Source: Streptomyces neyagawaensis
Lineage (GTDB): Bacteria; Actinomycetota; Actinomycetes; Streptomycetales; Streptomycetaceae
DNA length: 64,000 bases
NCBI RefSeq assembly: GCF_023516595.1
Contig: NZ_JAMGBG010000011.1
Coordinates: forward strand, 186,001-250,000
Reading direction: 5' to 3'
In this document: positions 49,070 to 57,510 of the stretch, in pieces
Layout of the letters: every line of letters begins with the position of its first letter
Numbering within the stretch: position 1 is the stretch's first letter
The notes under the pieces: generated by a model
What the model was told of the DNA's origin: nothing
Databases searched by the model: none
The model's input: only the letters and a program-made list of their open reading frames with translations
Program-made: the position numbers and the translations under genes

Positions 49070-50051
49070 GACCCGACCGTACGCGGGTCGGCCGTCCGAC
49101 CTGGTCGGGCAGCAGATCGCCGGCTACCGCATCGAAGACGAGATCGGCCGCGGCGGCATGGCCGTCGTCTACCGGGCCAAGGACCTGCGGCTGGACCGGA
49201 CCGTCGCGCTGAAACTCCTCGCCCCCGAGCTGGCCCGCAACGACACCTTCCGCCGCCGCTTCACCCATGAGTCACGCGTCGCCGCCGCGATCGACCACCC
49301 GCACATCGTGCCCGTCTTCGAGGCGGGGGAGACCGAGGGCGTCCTCTACATCGCGATGCGGTACGTGGCCGGCCGGGATCTGCGCCACCTCCTGGACCGG
49401 GAGGGCCCGTTGCCGCTGACGACCGCCACCCGGATCATCGGCCAGGTGGCCTCCGCGCTGGACGCCGCCCACGACCACGGCCTGGTGCACCGGGACGTCA
49501 AGCCCGGCAACATCCTGGTCGCGCAGGGCACGGACAGCGACCATCCCGAGCACGTCTACCTCACCGACTTCGGCCTGACGAAGAAGTCGCTGTCGCTGAC
49601 CGGGTTCACCACCGTCGGCCAGTTCGTGGGGACGCTCGACTACGTGGCCCCGGAGCAGATCTCGGGCAAGCCCGTCGACGGCCGCTGCGACGTCTACAGC
49701 CTCGCCTGCGTCGTCCACGAGACCCTCGCCGGGCGCCCGCCCTTCCAGCGCGACGACGACATGGCGCTGCTCTGGGCCCACCAGTACGACCAGCCGCCGC
49801 CGCTGACCGAGCAGCGCCCCGATCTGCCCGCGTCCGTCGACGACGTGCTGGCGAGGGCGCTGGCCAAGAGCCCCGACGACCGCTACGACTCGTGCCTGTC
49901 CTTCGTGGCCGCGCTCAGGGCCGCCGGTACGCGGCACAGCACACCGACCGGGCATCCGCCGACCCGCACCGCGCGGACGCCCACGAGTGGCGCACCCGAA
50001 CCGCTCCCGGAGCCACCCGCCTGGGCGAGGCCGGTGTTCATCCAGCCCTGA
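49062..50051 (+). CDS. soluble Ser/Thr protein kinase (PknB-like catalytic domain)
   Basis: A 329-aa Hanks-type kinase, start ATG 49062 inside the end of the preceding gene. Glycine loop GRGGMAVVYRA, Lys in TVALKLL, catalytic loop HRDVKPGNIL, DFG in LTDFGLTKK, APE in YVAPEQISG. After the kinase domain there is only a short Pro/Thr-rich tail and no membrane segment, unlike PknB. Operon partners are an FHA-containing ABC transporter and a protein with repeated EPTRVV motifs, which are probable substrates. Its 3' end overlaps the convergent RpiB-like gene by 14 nt. Confidence 0.94.
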   Translation: MSETRPYAGRPSDLVGQQIAGYRIEDEIGRGGMAVVYRAKDLRLDRTVALKLLAPELARNDTFRRRFTHESRVAAAIDHPHIVPVFEAGETEGVLYIAMRYVAGRDLRHLLDREGPLPLTTATRIIGQVASALDAAHDHGLVHRDVKPGNILVAQGTDSDHPEHVYLTDFGLTKKSLSLTGFTTVGQFVGTLDYVAPEQISGKPVDGRCDVYSLACVVHETLAGRPPFQRDDDMALLWAHQYDQPPPLTEQRPDLPASVDDVLARALAKSPDDRYDSCLSFVAALRAAGTRHSTPTGHPPTRTARTPTSGAPEPLPEPPAWARPVFIQP

Positions 50052-50487
50052 GGTCGAGCCGCTCCACCCTGGCGACGTTCTCCCGGTCCTCGGTGTCCTG
50101 GCTGGCCTCGGCGGCGAACCAGGCGTCGAGGATCTCCTTGAGCAGCGGTTCGGAGGTCAGCCGCAGACCGATCGCCAGCACATTGGCGTCGTTCCAGCGC
50201 CGCGCGCCGTCCGCCGTGTAGGCGTCCGTGCACAGGGCGGCCCGCACGCCCGGCACCTTGTTCGCGGCGATCGACGCGCCGGTGCCGGTCCAGCAGCACA
50301 CCACGGCCTGGTCCGCCGCCCCGGAGGCCACGTCCCGCGCCGCCGCCTCCGAGCACGCCGCCCACTGGGGGTCGTCCCCCGGGCGCAGCGCCCCGTGCGG
50401 CAGCACGTCGTGGCCGCGGCCGCGCAACTCCTCGACGAGGAGGCGGGCCACGGGTTCGTCCATGTCCGAGGAGACGGAGATCCGCAT
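50038..50487 (-). CDS. RpiB/LacA/LacB-family sugar-phosphate isomerase-like protein
   Basis: A 149-aa protein, start ATG 50485-50487. The family core is present: CWTGTGASIAANKVPGVRAA, then CTDAYTADGARRWNDANVLA. The N-terminus reads ISVSSDMDEPVARLLVEELR where the usual active-site GSDHAG is changed, so the usual phosphosugar His/Asp pocket is altered and substrate use may differ from ribose-5-phosphate. It converges on the kinase gene with a 14-nt overlap of coding ends. Confidence 0.88.
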   Translation of the reverse strand: MRISVSSDMDEPVARLLVEELRGRGHDVLPHGALRPGDDPQWAACSEAAARDVASGAADQAVVCCWTGTGASIAANKVPGVRAALCTDAYTADGARRWNDANVLAIGLRLTSEPLLKEILDAWFAAEASQDTEDRENVARVERLDLRAG

Positions 50488-50682
50488 GCCCCGGAGACTA
50501 CCCGCGTGCACGCGGCAGCGCGCCCGGCCCACTGATCTCCACTGGCCCACCGCTCCCTCGACCCGGCGAACGAGGCACCGGCCCCTCACCGGACGAGGAG
50601 CCCGCCGAAGCAAACCGGTCATTCGGCTGGCGAGTTGACGCTCTCGGCCGGTGGAACCGGACGACTGGCCTCCGCGACGGGT

Positions 50683-50688
50683 TAGCAT
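50683..50688 (+). promoter_or_regulatory. -10 box TAGCAT for a probably leaderless transcript
   Basis: TAGCAT ends 6 nt before the ATG at 50695 and no ribosome-binding site separates them, so this gene may also be translated from a leaderless mRNA. Confidence 0.4.
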
Positions 50689-50694
50689 CACAGC

Positions 50695-51180
50695 ATGATC
50701 ACGGCCTGGTCGACCCGACGCACGCGTCGGGCCCGCGTCCCAGCGGGCCCGCTGCCGCGTCTGCTCGGCCTCGCCCTGGTGCTGTTCGCCGTCGTCCTCC
50801 TGCACGGCGCCCACGCCGAAAGCGCCGGTGGACACCTGATGACCAGCTCGGTCGCGCCGGTCACCCCGCCGCCCGCGCACCCGCTCGCCGCCGCCGAGGC
50901 ACACACGGCCGCCCCCGCCCAGCACCTGGTCCTCCGGCCGGCCGCCGCCCCCGGCGACGCCCACGAGGGACGCGGCGACCACGGCACGGGCCACCCGGCC
51001 GAGCACTGCGCCTCCGCGCAACCCAACCAGGGGCCCGCCCTCGCCCAGCCCCGCTGCGCGGCGTCGATCAGTGAGGCGACGGCTCCGGCATGCGCGCCGG
51101 GCGCCCGCCACATCGGGGCGGCGCGACCGTCCGACCCGTCGGGCGTCACCGTGAGATCGCTGGTGGTCCGGCAGATCTAG
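50695..51180 (+). CDS. His-rich membrane or secreted protein (DUF6153-like)
   Basis: A 161-aa protein, start ATG 50695 with a -10 box directly upstream. A basic start (TRRTRRARVPAG) precedes one membrane/signal segment (LLGLALVLFAVVLLHGAHAE). The outside part is Ala/Pro-rich with His clusters (DAHEGRGDHGTGHPAEHC) and three further cysteines. His/Cys-rich exported segments suggest metal binding. The architecture is repeated in the gene at 51326, and both precede a cysteine-synthase-like gene and an MFS exporter. Confidence 0.75.
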   Translation: MITAWSTRRTRRARVPAGPLPRLLGLALVLFAVVLLHGAHAESAGGHLMTSSVAPVTPPPAHPLAAAEAHTAAPAQHLVLRPAAAPGDAHEGRGDHGTGHPAEHCASAQPNQGPALAQPRCAASISEATAPACAPGARHIGAARPSDPSGVTVRSLVVRQI

Positions 51181-51325
51181 GCCCCGGGCTTCCTCCCGCC
51201 CGACCGGCTCACCCCCACGCACCCGCACCCGCACCCGCACCCGCATTCACGTCCGCAGCTGGCTCCCGCGTGCCCTGACCAGAGGTCACGCACCGCCGAG
51301 CCGACGGACGCCCGGAGGACCCCCA

Positions 51326-51946
51326 GTGCCCCCACGCACCCGCACGCCCTTACACGGTCGGCCCCCACACACCGGCACGCCCCCCTCGTACGTCCGGTCC
51401 CCACGCACCGGCACGCCCTCGTACGTCCGGTCCCCACGCACCGGCACGCCCTCGTACGTCCGGTCCCCACGCACCAGCATCCCCTCACACGTTCGGCCCG
51501 CCCCCACCCGCATGTCCCCGTACGTCCGCCAGTCGCCGGCCGACTCGCCCTGGCCGAGGCTGCTCGCTGCCCTCGTCCGCGGCTGCCTGCTGATCACGAT
51601 CGTCCTGTGCGCCTTCGCGCACGGGCCGGTCGACGAGCCCCACCGGACGCCGACACCGCCCTCCACCGTCCTGACGGCGGTGCAGCCGGCCGTCGGCCAC
51701 GAGACACCGCACGGGCCCCACGACCACCACACGGCCGAGGAGTGCGTACCCGCCGGAGTCCTGCGCGCCCCCGCCGCACAGTCGTCCGACCAGCCCCCTG
51801 CGACCGACACGGCGCCCCTGCTCACCGGGGCCGCCGCGATCGCCGTGCGCCCGCCGTGGCGAGGCCGCCGTCGCCCGCACCGCCGTCGGCGCGCCCGCCG
51901 CCCCGGCCGTGCGGCCCTCGTCCGCACCTCCAGGTGGCGCATCTAG
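51326..51946 (+). CDS. His-rich single-pass protein with N-terminal 11-residue repeats, paralogue of 50695
   Basis: A 206-aa protein. GTG 51326 is chosen because GGAGGA lies seven nt upstream, which brings the repeats into the protein; an internal ATG at 51511 would exclude them. Residues 20-55 are three to four copies of an [11 protein letters not shown] unit. A membrane segment follows ([20 protein letters not shown]), then a His-rich outside segment ([20 protein letters not shown]) and an Arg-rich tail. The membrane and His-rich parts parallel those of the protein at 50695, suggesting duplication. Confidence 0.65.
   Translation: MPPRTRTPLHGRPPHTGTPPSYVRSPRTGTPSYVRSPRTGTPSYVRSPRTSIPSHVRPAPTRMSPYVRQSPADSPWPRLLAALVRGCLLITIVLCAFAHGPVDEPHRTPTPPSTVLTAVQPAVGHETPHGPHDHHTAEECVPAGVLRAPAAQSSDQPPATDTAPLLTGAAAIAVRPPWRGRRRPHRRRRARRPGRAALVRTSRWRI
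51386..51484. repeat. three tandem 33-bp units inside the 51326 gene
   Basis: Units start at 51386, 51419 and 51452, each beginning TCGTACGTCCGGTCCCCACG. A degenerate unit precedes them at about 51353. The 33-bp period keeps the reading frame and gives an 11-residue peptide repeat. Confidence 0.85.
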
Positions 51947-52094
51947 ACATCTCGCCCGCAGCCGGCCCCGCACCGGCTGCCGCGCCGAACCCACGAACGG
52001 CGGACCGGCCGACCGGCCGCATCCGTCCGCCCGTCCGTGGGCTCGGCGCGAGACGACCACCCATCCGTCTCATCGTCCAGCGAGAGCGAACGAC

Positions 52095-53294
52095 ATGAAG
52101 TCGATCACCAAGACGACCACCGGCACGACCACCACACCGTCCACCCCATCCCGCGCCGGCGGCCCCCCGCACACCACCACACCAGACACGCCCCGCGTCC
52201 CTGATGACCCCCGCACCGCGTCCGGCGGTTCCGCGCTGCCCGCGCTCGTCGGCAACACGCCCCTCCTGCGCGTGTCCGAACCGCTGACCCCGGCGGGGCA
52301 CGGCTTCTGGGCCAAGCTGGAGGGCTTCAACCCCGGCGGCATCAAGGACCGGCCCGGCCTCTACATGGTCGAACGGGCCCGCGCCCGAGGCGAGTTGCGT
52401 CCCGGCGCACGGATCATCGAGTCCACCAGCGGCACCCTCGGTCTCGGGCTGGCGCTCGCCGGAATGGTCCACGGCCACCCCGTCACCCTGGTCACCGACC
52501 CCGGACTCGAACCGTCCATGACCCGCCTGCTCGGCGTCTACGGCGCCGAGGTCGACATCGTCACCGACCCCCACCCCACCGGCGGCTGGCAGCAGGCCCG
52601 CCGCGACCGGGTCACCGAACTGCTCCGGCGCCACCCCGGCTCCTGGTGCCCCGACCAGTACAACAACCCCGACAACACCACCGCGTACACCCCGCTCGCC
52701 CTCGAACTCGCCACCGAACTGGGGCACATCGACGTCCTCGTGTGCAGCGTCGGCACCGGCGGCCACTCCGCGGGCATCGGCCGCGTGCTGCGCCAGCTGT
52801 ACCCGGACATCCGGATCGTCGGCGTCGACACCATCGGCTCGACCATCTTCGGCCAGCCCGCCCGCCCCCGGCTGATGCGCGGGCTCGGCTCCAGCATCTA
52901 CCCCCGCAACGTCGCCTACGCCACGTTCGACGAGGTCCACTGGGTCGCCCCGCACGAGGCCGTGCACACCTGCCGCCGGCTCGCCGCCTCGCACTACGCG
53001 ACCGGCGGCTGGAGCGTCGGCGCCGTCGCACTGGTCGCGGGCTGGGTGGCCCGCACCGAGGCCGCCGACACCCGGATCGCGGCGGTCTTCCCCGACGGAC
53101 CGCAGCGCTACCTCGACACCGTCTACGACGACGAGTACTGCGCCCGCCACGGCCTCCTCGCCGGGCCCCCGCCGCCGGCACCCGACGTCATCGGCCGCGC
53201 GGACGAGAAGGAGGTCGACCGGTGGACCCGTTGCACCGACGTCGTCGATCCCCTCACCCTGCCGTCCGCGACGCGCGAGGAGGGCTCCGAGTGA
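52095..53294 (+). CDS. PLP-dependent cysteine-synthase-family protein
   Basis: A 399-aa fold-type II PLP enzyme, start ATG 52095, with a Thr/Pro-rich N-terminal extension of about 45 residues. The PLP Lys is in [20 protein letters not shown], substrate loop [15 protein letters not shown], and phosphate-binding Gly-rich loop [20 protein letters not shown]. It differs from CysK/CysM in ESTSGT and in its long C-terminus, as do enzymes making non-proteinogenic amino acids such as SbnA. The MFS gene overlaps its stop by 4 nt, so the product is probably exported. The identity of that product is unknown. Confidence 0.9.
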   Translation: MKSITKTTTGTTTTPSTPSRAGGPPHTTTPDTPRVPDDPRTASGGSALPALVGNTPLLRVSEPLTPAGHGFWAKLEGFNPGGIKDRPGLYMVERARARGELRPGARIIESTSGTLGLGLALAGMVHGHPVTLVTDPGLEPSMTRLLGVYGAEVDIVTDPHPTGGWQQARRDRVTELLRRHPGSWCPDQYNNPDNTTAYTPLALELATELGHIDVLVCSVGTGGHSAGIGRVLRQLYPDIRIVGVDTIGSTIFGQPARPRLMRGLGSSIYPRNVAYATFDEVHWVAPHEAVHTCRRLAASHYATGGWSVGAVALVAGWVARTEAADTRIAAVFPDGPQRYLDTVYDDEYCARHGLLAGPPPPAPDVIGRADEKEVDRWTRCTDVVDPLTLPSATREEGSE

Positions 53295-54592
53295 AGGGCA
53301 CCCTCGCCCAGGTGCGGTCCTACGACCGTGCCGTCCAGTTGTTGATGGTCAATCAGTTCACCATCAACCTCGGCTTCTACATGCTGATGCCCTACCTGGC
53401 CGCCCACCTGTCCGGCACGCTCGGCCTCGCCGGCTGGGTCGTCGGACTCGTGCTGGGCGTACGGAACTTCAGCCAGCAGGGCATGTTCGTGGTCGGCGGC
53501 ACCCTCGCCGACCGCCTCGGCTACAAGCCCCTCATCGTCGCCGGATGCGTCCTGCGCACCCTCGGCTTCGCCGCGCTCGGCTTCGTCGACTCGCTGCCCG
53601 CCCTGCTGGCCGCCTCCGCGGCGACAGGGCTCGCGGGTGCCCTCTTCAACCCCGCCGTCCGGGCCTACCTCGCGGCCGAGGCGGGGGAGCGCAGGGTCGA
53701 GGCGTTCGCCCTGTTCAACGTCTTCTACCAGGCCGGAATACTGCTGGGCCCGCTGGTCGGCATGGTCCTCACCGGCGTCGACTTCCGCGTCACCTGTCTG
53801 ACGGCGTCGGCCGTCTTCGCCGTGCTGTCCGTCGTACAGATCCGCGCCCTGCCCGCCCGCGGCCGGGAGGACGGCGGGGAACAGGACCGCGACCGCCGGG
53901 AGAGCGTGCTCACCCAGTGGCGCGGCATCCTCGCCAACCGGGCCTTCCTGCTGTTCTCCGTCGCCATGGTCGGCTCGTACGTCCTCACCTTCCAGGTCTA
54001 TCTGGCCCTGCCCCTGGAGGTACGGCGCATCGGCGGGGACGGCGAGTTCGGGACGGCCGCGGTGGCGGTGCTCTTCGCGGTCTCCGGGCTCAGCACGATC
54101 CTCGGCCAGACCCGGGTCACCGCCTGGTGCAAGGCCCGCTACGAACCCGGCCAGGCCCTGATCCGGGGCCTGGCGGGCATGGGCGTCGCCTTCCTGCCCC
54201 TGCTGCTGACCGCCGCTCTGCCGATACCGGCGCCCGGCGTCGGACGATGGCTGGCGGCGGCCGTCCCGCCCGCGCTGGCCGCGCTGCTCCTGGCCGTCGG
54301 CACGATGATCGCGTACCCCTTCGAGATGGACACCATCGTCCGCCTCTCCGGGGACCGGCTCGTCGCCACGCACTACGGGCTGTACAACACGGTCTGCGGG
54401 ATCGGCATCACGGTCGGCAACCTCCTCACCGGTGCCGCCCTGGACACGGCCCGCGAGGCGGGCCTGCCCGCGCTGCCGTGGATCTCGCTGTGCGTGCTCG
54501 GTCTCGCCTGCGCGGCCGCCGTGGACGGCCTGCACCGCACGGGACGCCTGGCCGCACCGGCGCCGGAACCGTCCCGGTCGGTGACGGTCTGA
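53291..54592 (+). CDS. MFS transporter
   Basis: A 433-aa protein with 12 predicted membrane segments, start GTG 53291 overlapping the preceding stop (GTGA). Typical MFS loop 2-3 motif: [17 protein letters not shown]. Segments such as [20 protein letters not shown] and [23 protein letters not shown] stretches match the DHA1/MdtH-like exporter group. Translational coupling to the cysteine-synthase-like gene suggests export of that enzyme's product or of a related amino-acid derivative. Confidence 0.92.
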   Translation: MKGTLAQVRSYDRAVQLLMVNQFTINLGFYMLMPYLAAHLSGTLGLAGWVVGLVLGVRNFSQQGMFVVGGTLADRLGYKPLIVAGCVLRTLGFAALGFVDSLPALLAASAATGLAGALFNPAVRAYLAAEAGERRVEAFALFNVFYQAGILLGPLVGMVLTGVDFRVTCLTASAVFAVLSVVQIRALPARGREDGGEQDRDRRESVLTQWRGILANRAFLLFSVAMVGSYVLTFQVYLALPLEVRRIGGDGEFGTAAVAVLFAVSGLSTILGQTRVTAWCKARYEPGQALIRGLAGMGVAFLPLLLTAALPIPAPGVGRWLAAAVPPALAALLLAVGTMIAYPFEMDTIVRLSGDRLVATHYGLYNTVCGIGITVGNLLTGAALDTAREAGLPALPWISLCVLGLACAAAVDGLHRTGRLAAPAPEPSRSVTV

Positions 54593-54613
54593 CCGGCACC
54601 CACGCCTGACAAC

Positions 54614-54645
54614 GAGGGGCGGGCGGCCCCCACGGCGCCCGCCTC
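54614..54645. terminator. GC-rich hairpin between convergent genes
   Basis: Arms GAGG-CGGGCG (54614-54625, with a 2-nt bulge) and CGCCCGCCTC (54636-54645) lie between the MFS gene end and the end of the streptophobe gene. Confidence 0.6.
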
Positions 54646-54680
54646 TTCCCCGTCCGCGTCATCCGAGTTCCCCCTCCGCG

Positions 54681-55955
54681 TCAGGCGAGCTCGTCGACCG
54701 CTCCCCGCCGCCGGACGCCCTTCGCCAGCAGGCCGCCCGCGAAACCCGTCACCAGCCCCCACAGGGCGGCGAGTCCCAGCGCGGACCATGTCTGTGGCCG
54801 GAGATACACCTCTCCGCCCAGGTCACCGCCGAGGTCGCCGATGCCGATGACCGACAGCCCGTAGTGGGCGGAGATCCTCGCGACGAGGCAGATCATCAGG
54901 ACGGTGAGGACGAGGGCGACCGCCATGTGCACCGCGTGCTGCCACAGCCGGACCCGCGCGGGGGAGCGGGCAGCCATCACGAACGCGGCGACCAGCAGCA
55001 GCACGGCGTCGACCACCACCAGCCACCACACCCGTTCGTCGTACTCGGCGAGGGAGCCGAGGTTCAGCTCGGAGACGTCGGGACCGCGCAGCACCTGGTC
55101 CAGCACCTGCGGCATCGGCAGCCCGAAGGGTCCCTCGACCTGCCCGTCCCAGGTGGCGCCCAGCCCGATCGTGAACGTCAGCCACACGAGGTTCGGCAGA
55201 CCCAGCAGGATGACCGCGGCCGTCTCGGCGGCGTGCCCCCGCGTCGCGGCGACCACGATCCCGATGACGACGCCGAGTGCCACGTACGCCAGCAGCAGCA
55301 CCACCATGGCGTACGCCGCCGGACGCACCGACTCCTGGAACCGCAGCAGCCGCGGGGGGAGCGGGGCCGCACGGGAGACCAGCAGCGCCAGGACGAGGAT
55401 GCCGGCGAGCCACAGCAGGCCGAAGAAGACGGTGGACCCGATGTCCGTCTCGAAGCCCACGTCGGCCGACGCCCCGAGGAAGTCCCCCACGTCGCCGAGG
55501 GGGATGTCGAACGTCTGCCGCGCGCCGAGCGAGACACCGATGAGCGCCGCGAGCCACAACACGGCGATCCGTACGGCCCAGCCGGCGAGTTCGGTCGCCC
55601 CCGCGACCGCGCGGTGCCGCAGCGGCCGCAGGAACCCCGCGGCGATCACCAGCGCCCCCGCGAGGGTCACCGACAGCGGGATCACGGTCAGTCCGGCCTG
55701 TGTCTCGGCGATGGCCCCGGCGCCGCCGGAGAGCTCGATGGTGCCGCCGACCGCCGTCACGACGGTGGCCGCGACCACCCGCGGGAACGCATTGTCGGGC
55801 AGGTCCGTCGCACCCGCCGCCCACAGACCGAGCGCGGCCACCACCACCATCACCACCAGCGCGGCGAGGACCGTACCGAGGGCCTGGAGCCAGCCGTGCC
55901 GGGCGGTCGCCCGCTCGGGCACCGTCCGCGGAGAACGCAGGGTCTGAGGACTCAC
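54681..55955 (-). CDS. streptophobe-family multi-pass membrane protein
   Basis: A 424-aa protein. GTG 55953-55955 is the most likely start (an in-frame GTG at 55964 is possible; neither has a good ribosome-binding site). After a soluble N-terminus there are about 10-11 membrane segments (LGTVLAALVVMVVVAALGLW, NAFPRVVAATVVTAVGGTIE, VVWWLVVVDAVLLLVAAFVM-like). The conserved middle segment GLPNLVWLTFTIGLGATWD is typical of the streptophobe family, which is largely restricted to Streptomyces and uncharacterised. Confidence 0.85.
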   Translation of the reverse strand: MSPQTLRSPRTVPERATARHGWLQALGTVLAALVVMVVVAALGLWAAGATDLPDNAFPRVVAATVVTAVGGTIELSGGAGAIAETQAGLTVIPLSVTLAGALVIAAGFLRPLRHRAVAGATELAGWAVRIAVLWLAALIGVSLGARQTFDIPLGDVGDFLGASADVGFETDIGSTVFFGLLWLAGILVLALLVSRAAPLPPRLLRFQESVRPAAYAMVVLLLAYVALGVVIGIVVAATRGHAAETAAVILLGLPNLVWLTFTIGLGATWDGQVEGPFGLPMPQVLDQVLRGPDVSELNLGSLAEYDERVWWLVVVDAVLLLVAAFVMAARSPARVRLWQHAVHMAVALVLTVLMICLVARISAHYGLSVIGIGDLGGDLGGEVYLRPQTWSALGLAALWGLVTGFAGGLLAKGVRRRGAVDELA

Positions 55956-56118
55956 CCTTGCCACGCTAAGCACGCCGAGGTCACTCCGCGCGCCGGACGG
56001 ACGGCGACCGCTCGGCTTGCGGGCGGAGCCGGACCAGAGCACACAATGGGCCTGTCATGCAATAAAGCGGCATGAACAGTGAGAAAAGCCGCGGAATCCC
56101 TACGGCGGGAGAAGACCC

Positions 56119-57450
56119 GTGAGCGCCGAACAACCCTCCTCCGGCCGCCCGACCGGACCCCCATCCGGCCCCCTGTCCGGGCCGTCCCAGCCCGGCCCGC
56201 CCTCCACCGGCCCGACGTGGCCCGGCGGCCAGGTGCCCCCGGAACGCCCCGGCGACGCCTCGGGCCCCGGCGGAACCGGTGGCGGTCCGGGCGGAACCGG
56301 TGGCGGTGGCCCAGGGGGACCGGGTGGTCCCGGCGGTCCGGGCGGGGGCTCCGGCGACTCGGCGCCGGGGCCCGGTCAACCGGGGCACCCCTGGTGGCGG
56401 TCCGCTCCCCGCATCGCGCTCATCGCCACCGCGGCCGTCGTCGCCGTGGTCCTGGCCGTCGTCCTCACCCGCACCGGCGGCTCCGGCGGCAACGGCGACG
56501 GAGAGGTCTTCCTCCAGGCCGCGGGGAAGTCGGGCCCCGACCCGTTCACCAAGTCGACGGCGACCGACAGCTCCGTCCCGCAGAGCCCCTCGGCCTCACC
56601 GACCCCGTCGGAACCCACCAACGTGACCCGCGCGGTGGACGGTTCGGCCCCCGGCCTCTACGGCGGCACCCGCAACACCGCCAGCTGTGACGTCGAGAAG
56701 CAGATCGAGTACCTCCAGGCGGTTCCCGCCAAGAACGAGGCGTTCGCGGCCGTCGCCGGCGTCCAGGCGTCCGGCGTGCCCGGCTATCTGCGCTCGCTCA
56801 CCCCGGTGCAGCTGCGCATGGACACCCGCGTCACCAACCACGGCTACCGCGACGGCGCCGCCACCGCCTACCAGGCCGTCCTCCAGGCCGGCACCGCCGT
56901 CCTCGTCGACAACCGGGGCGTGCCCCGCGTGCGCTGCGCCTGCGGCAACCCGCTGCGCCCGCCGGTCGCGCTGAAGACCACCCCCGAGACCAAGGGCGAC
57001 ACCTGGCCGTCGTACCGGCCGCAGAACGTCGTGGTCGTCGAGAGCTCGACCGTGGTCGTCAACGTGTTCATCCTGTACGACCCCGACCGCGACGACTGGT
57101 TCAGCCGCCAGTCCGGCGACACCGGCGACAAGGACAAGAAGTCCAACCCGCCGGTCGACCAGCCGTCCCCCTCGGCGTCGACCTCGTTCTCCGAGACACC
57201 GCCGACCAAGTCGCCCGAACCGTGCCCGTCCACGTCGACCGGCGCCAAGCGCGACGGGACCGCCAGCCCCTGCCCGTCGTCGTCCTCGGCGAGCCCCTCT
57301 TCCTCGTCCCCGTCGGCACCGAAGAGCTCGACCTCCGCACCCCCGCAGCCCAAGCCGCAGACCCCCGAGACGGACGACACCCCACCGGACGGCGGCGCGA
57401 CGAGCGAGTCCGCGCCCCTCATCAGCCCGCCCCAGTCGAACGGCACCTGA
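56119..57450 (+). CDS. DUF6777-type membrane-anchored protein
   Basis: A 443-aa protein starting at GTG 56119. Cytoplasmic Pro/Gly-rich N-terminus with repeated GGPGG units to about residue 95, one membrane segment (RIALIATAAVVAVVLAVVLT), then an outside domain of about 180 residues containing SAPGLYGGTRNTASCDVEKQ, PVQLRMDTRVTNHGYRDGA, and a Cys pair in RVRCACGNPLRPP. A long Ser/Pro/Thr tail follows. The order matches DUF6777 proteins, which are common in Streptomyces and of unknown role. Confidence 0.88.
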   Translation: MSAEQPSSGRPTGPPSGPLSGPSQPGPPSTGPTWPGGQVPPERPGDASGPGGTGGGPGGTGGGGPGGPGGPGGPGGGSGDSAPGPGQPGHPWWRSAPRIALIATAAVVAVVLAVVLTRTGGSGGNGDGEVFLQAAGKSGPDPFTKSTATDSSVPQSPSASPTPSEPTNVTRAVDGSAPGLYGGTRNTASCDVEKQIEYLQAVPAKNEAFAAVAGVQASGVPGYLRSLTPVQLRMDTRVTNHGYRDGAATAYQAVLQAGTAVLVDNRGVPRVRCACGNPLRPPVALKTTPETKGDTWPSYRPQNVVVVESSTVVVNVFILYDPDRDDWFSRQSGDTGDKDKKSNPPVDQPSPSASTSFSETPPTKSPEPCPSTSTGAKRDGTASPCPSSSSASPSSSSPSAPKSSTSAPPQPKPQTPETDDTPPDGGATSESAPLISPPQSNGT

Positions 57451-57457
57451 CCGGTCC

Positions 57458-57485
57458 GGGCCTCCCGTGACCGTGCGGGAGGCCC
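57458..57485. terminator. hairpin terminator between convergent genes
   Basis: Perfect 10-bp arms GGGCCTCCCG (57458-57467) and CGGGAGGCCC (57476-57485) with an 8-nt loop, 7 nt after one stop and 25 nt before the other. Confidence 0.85.
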
Positions 57486-57510
57486 ACCCGGGGGCCGAGG
57501 CCCCTTCCGG

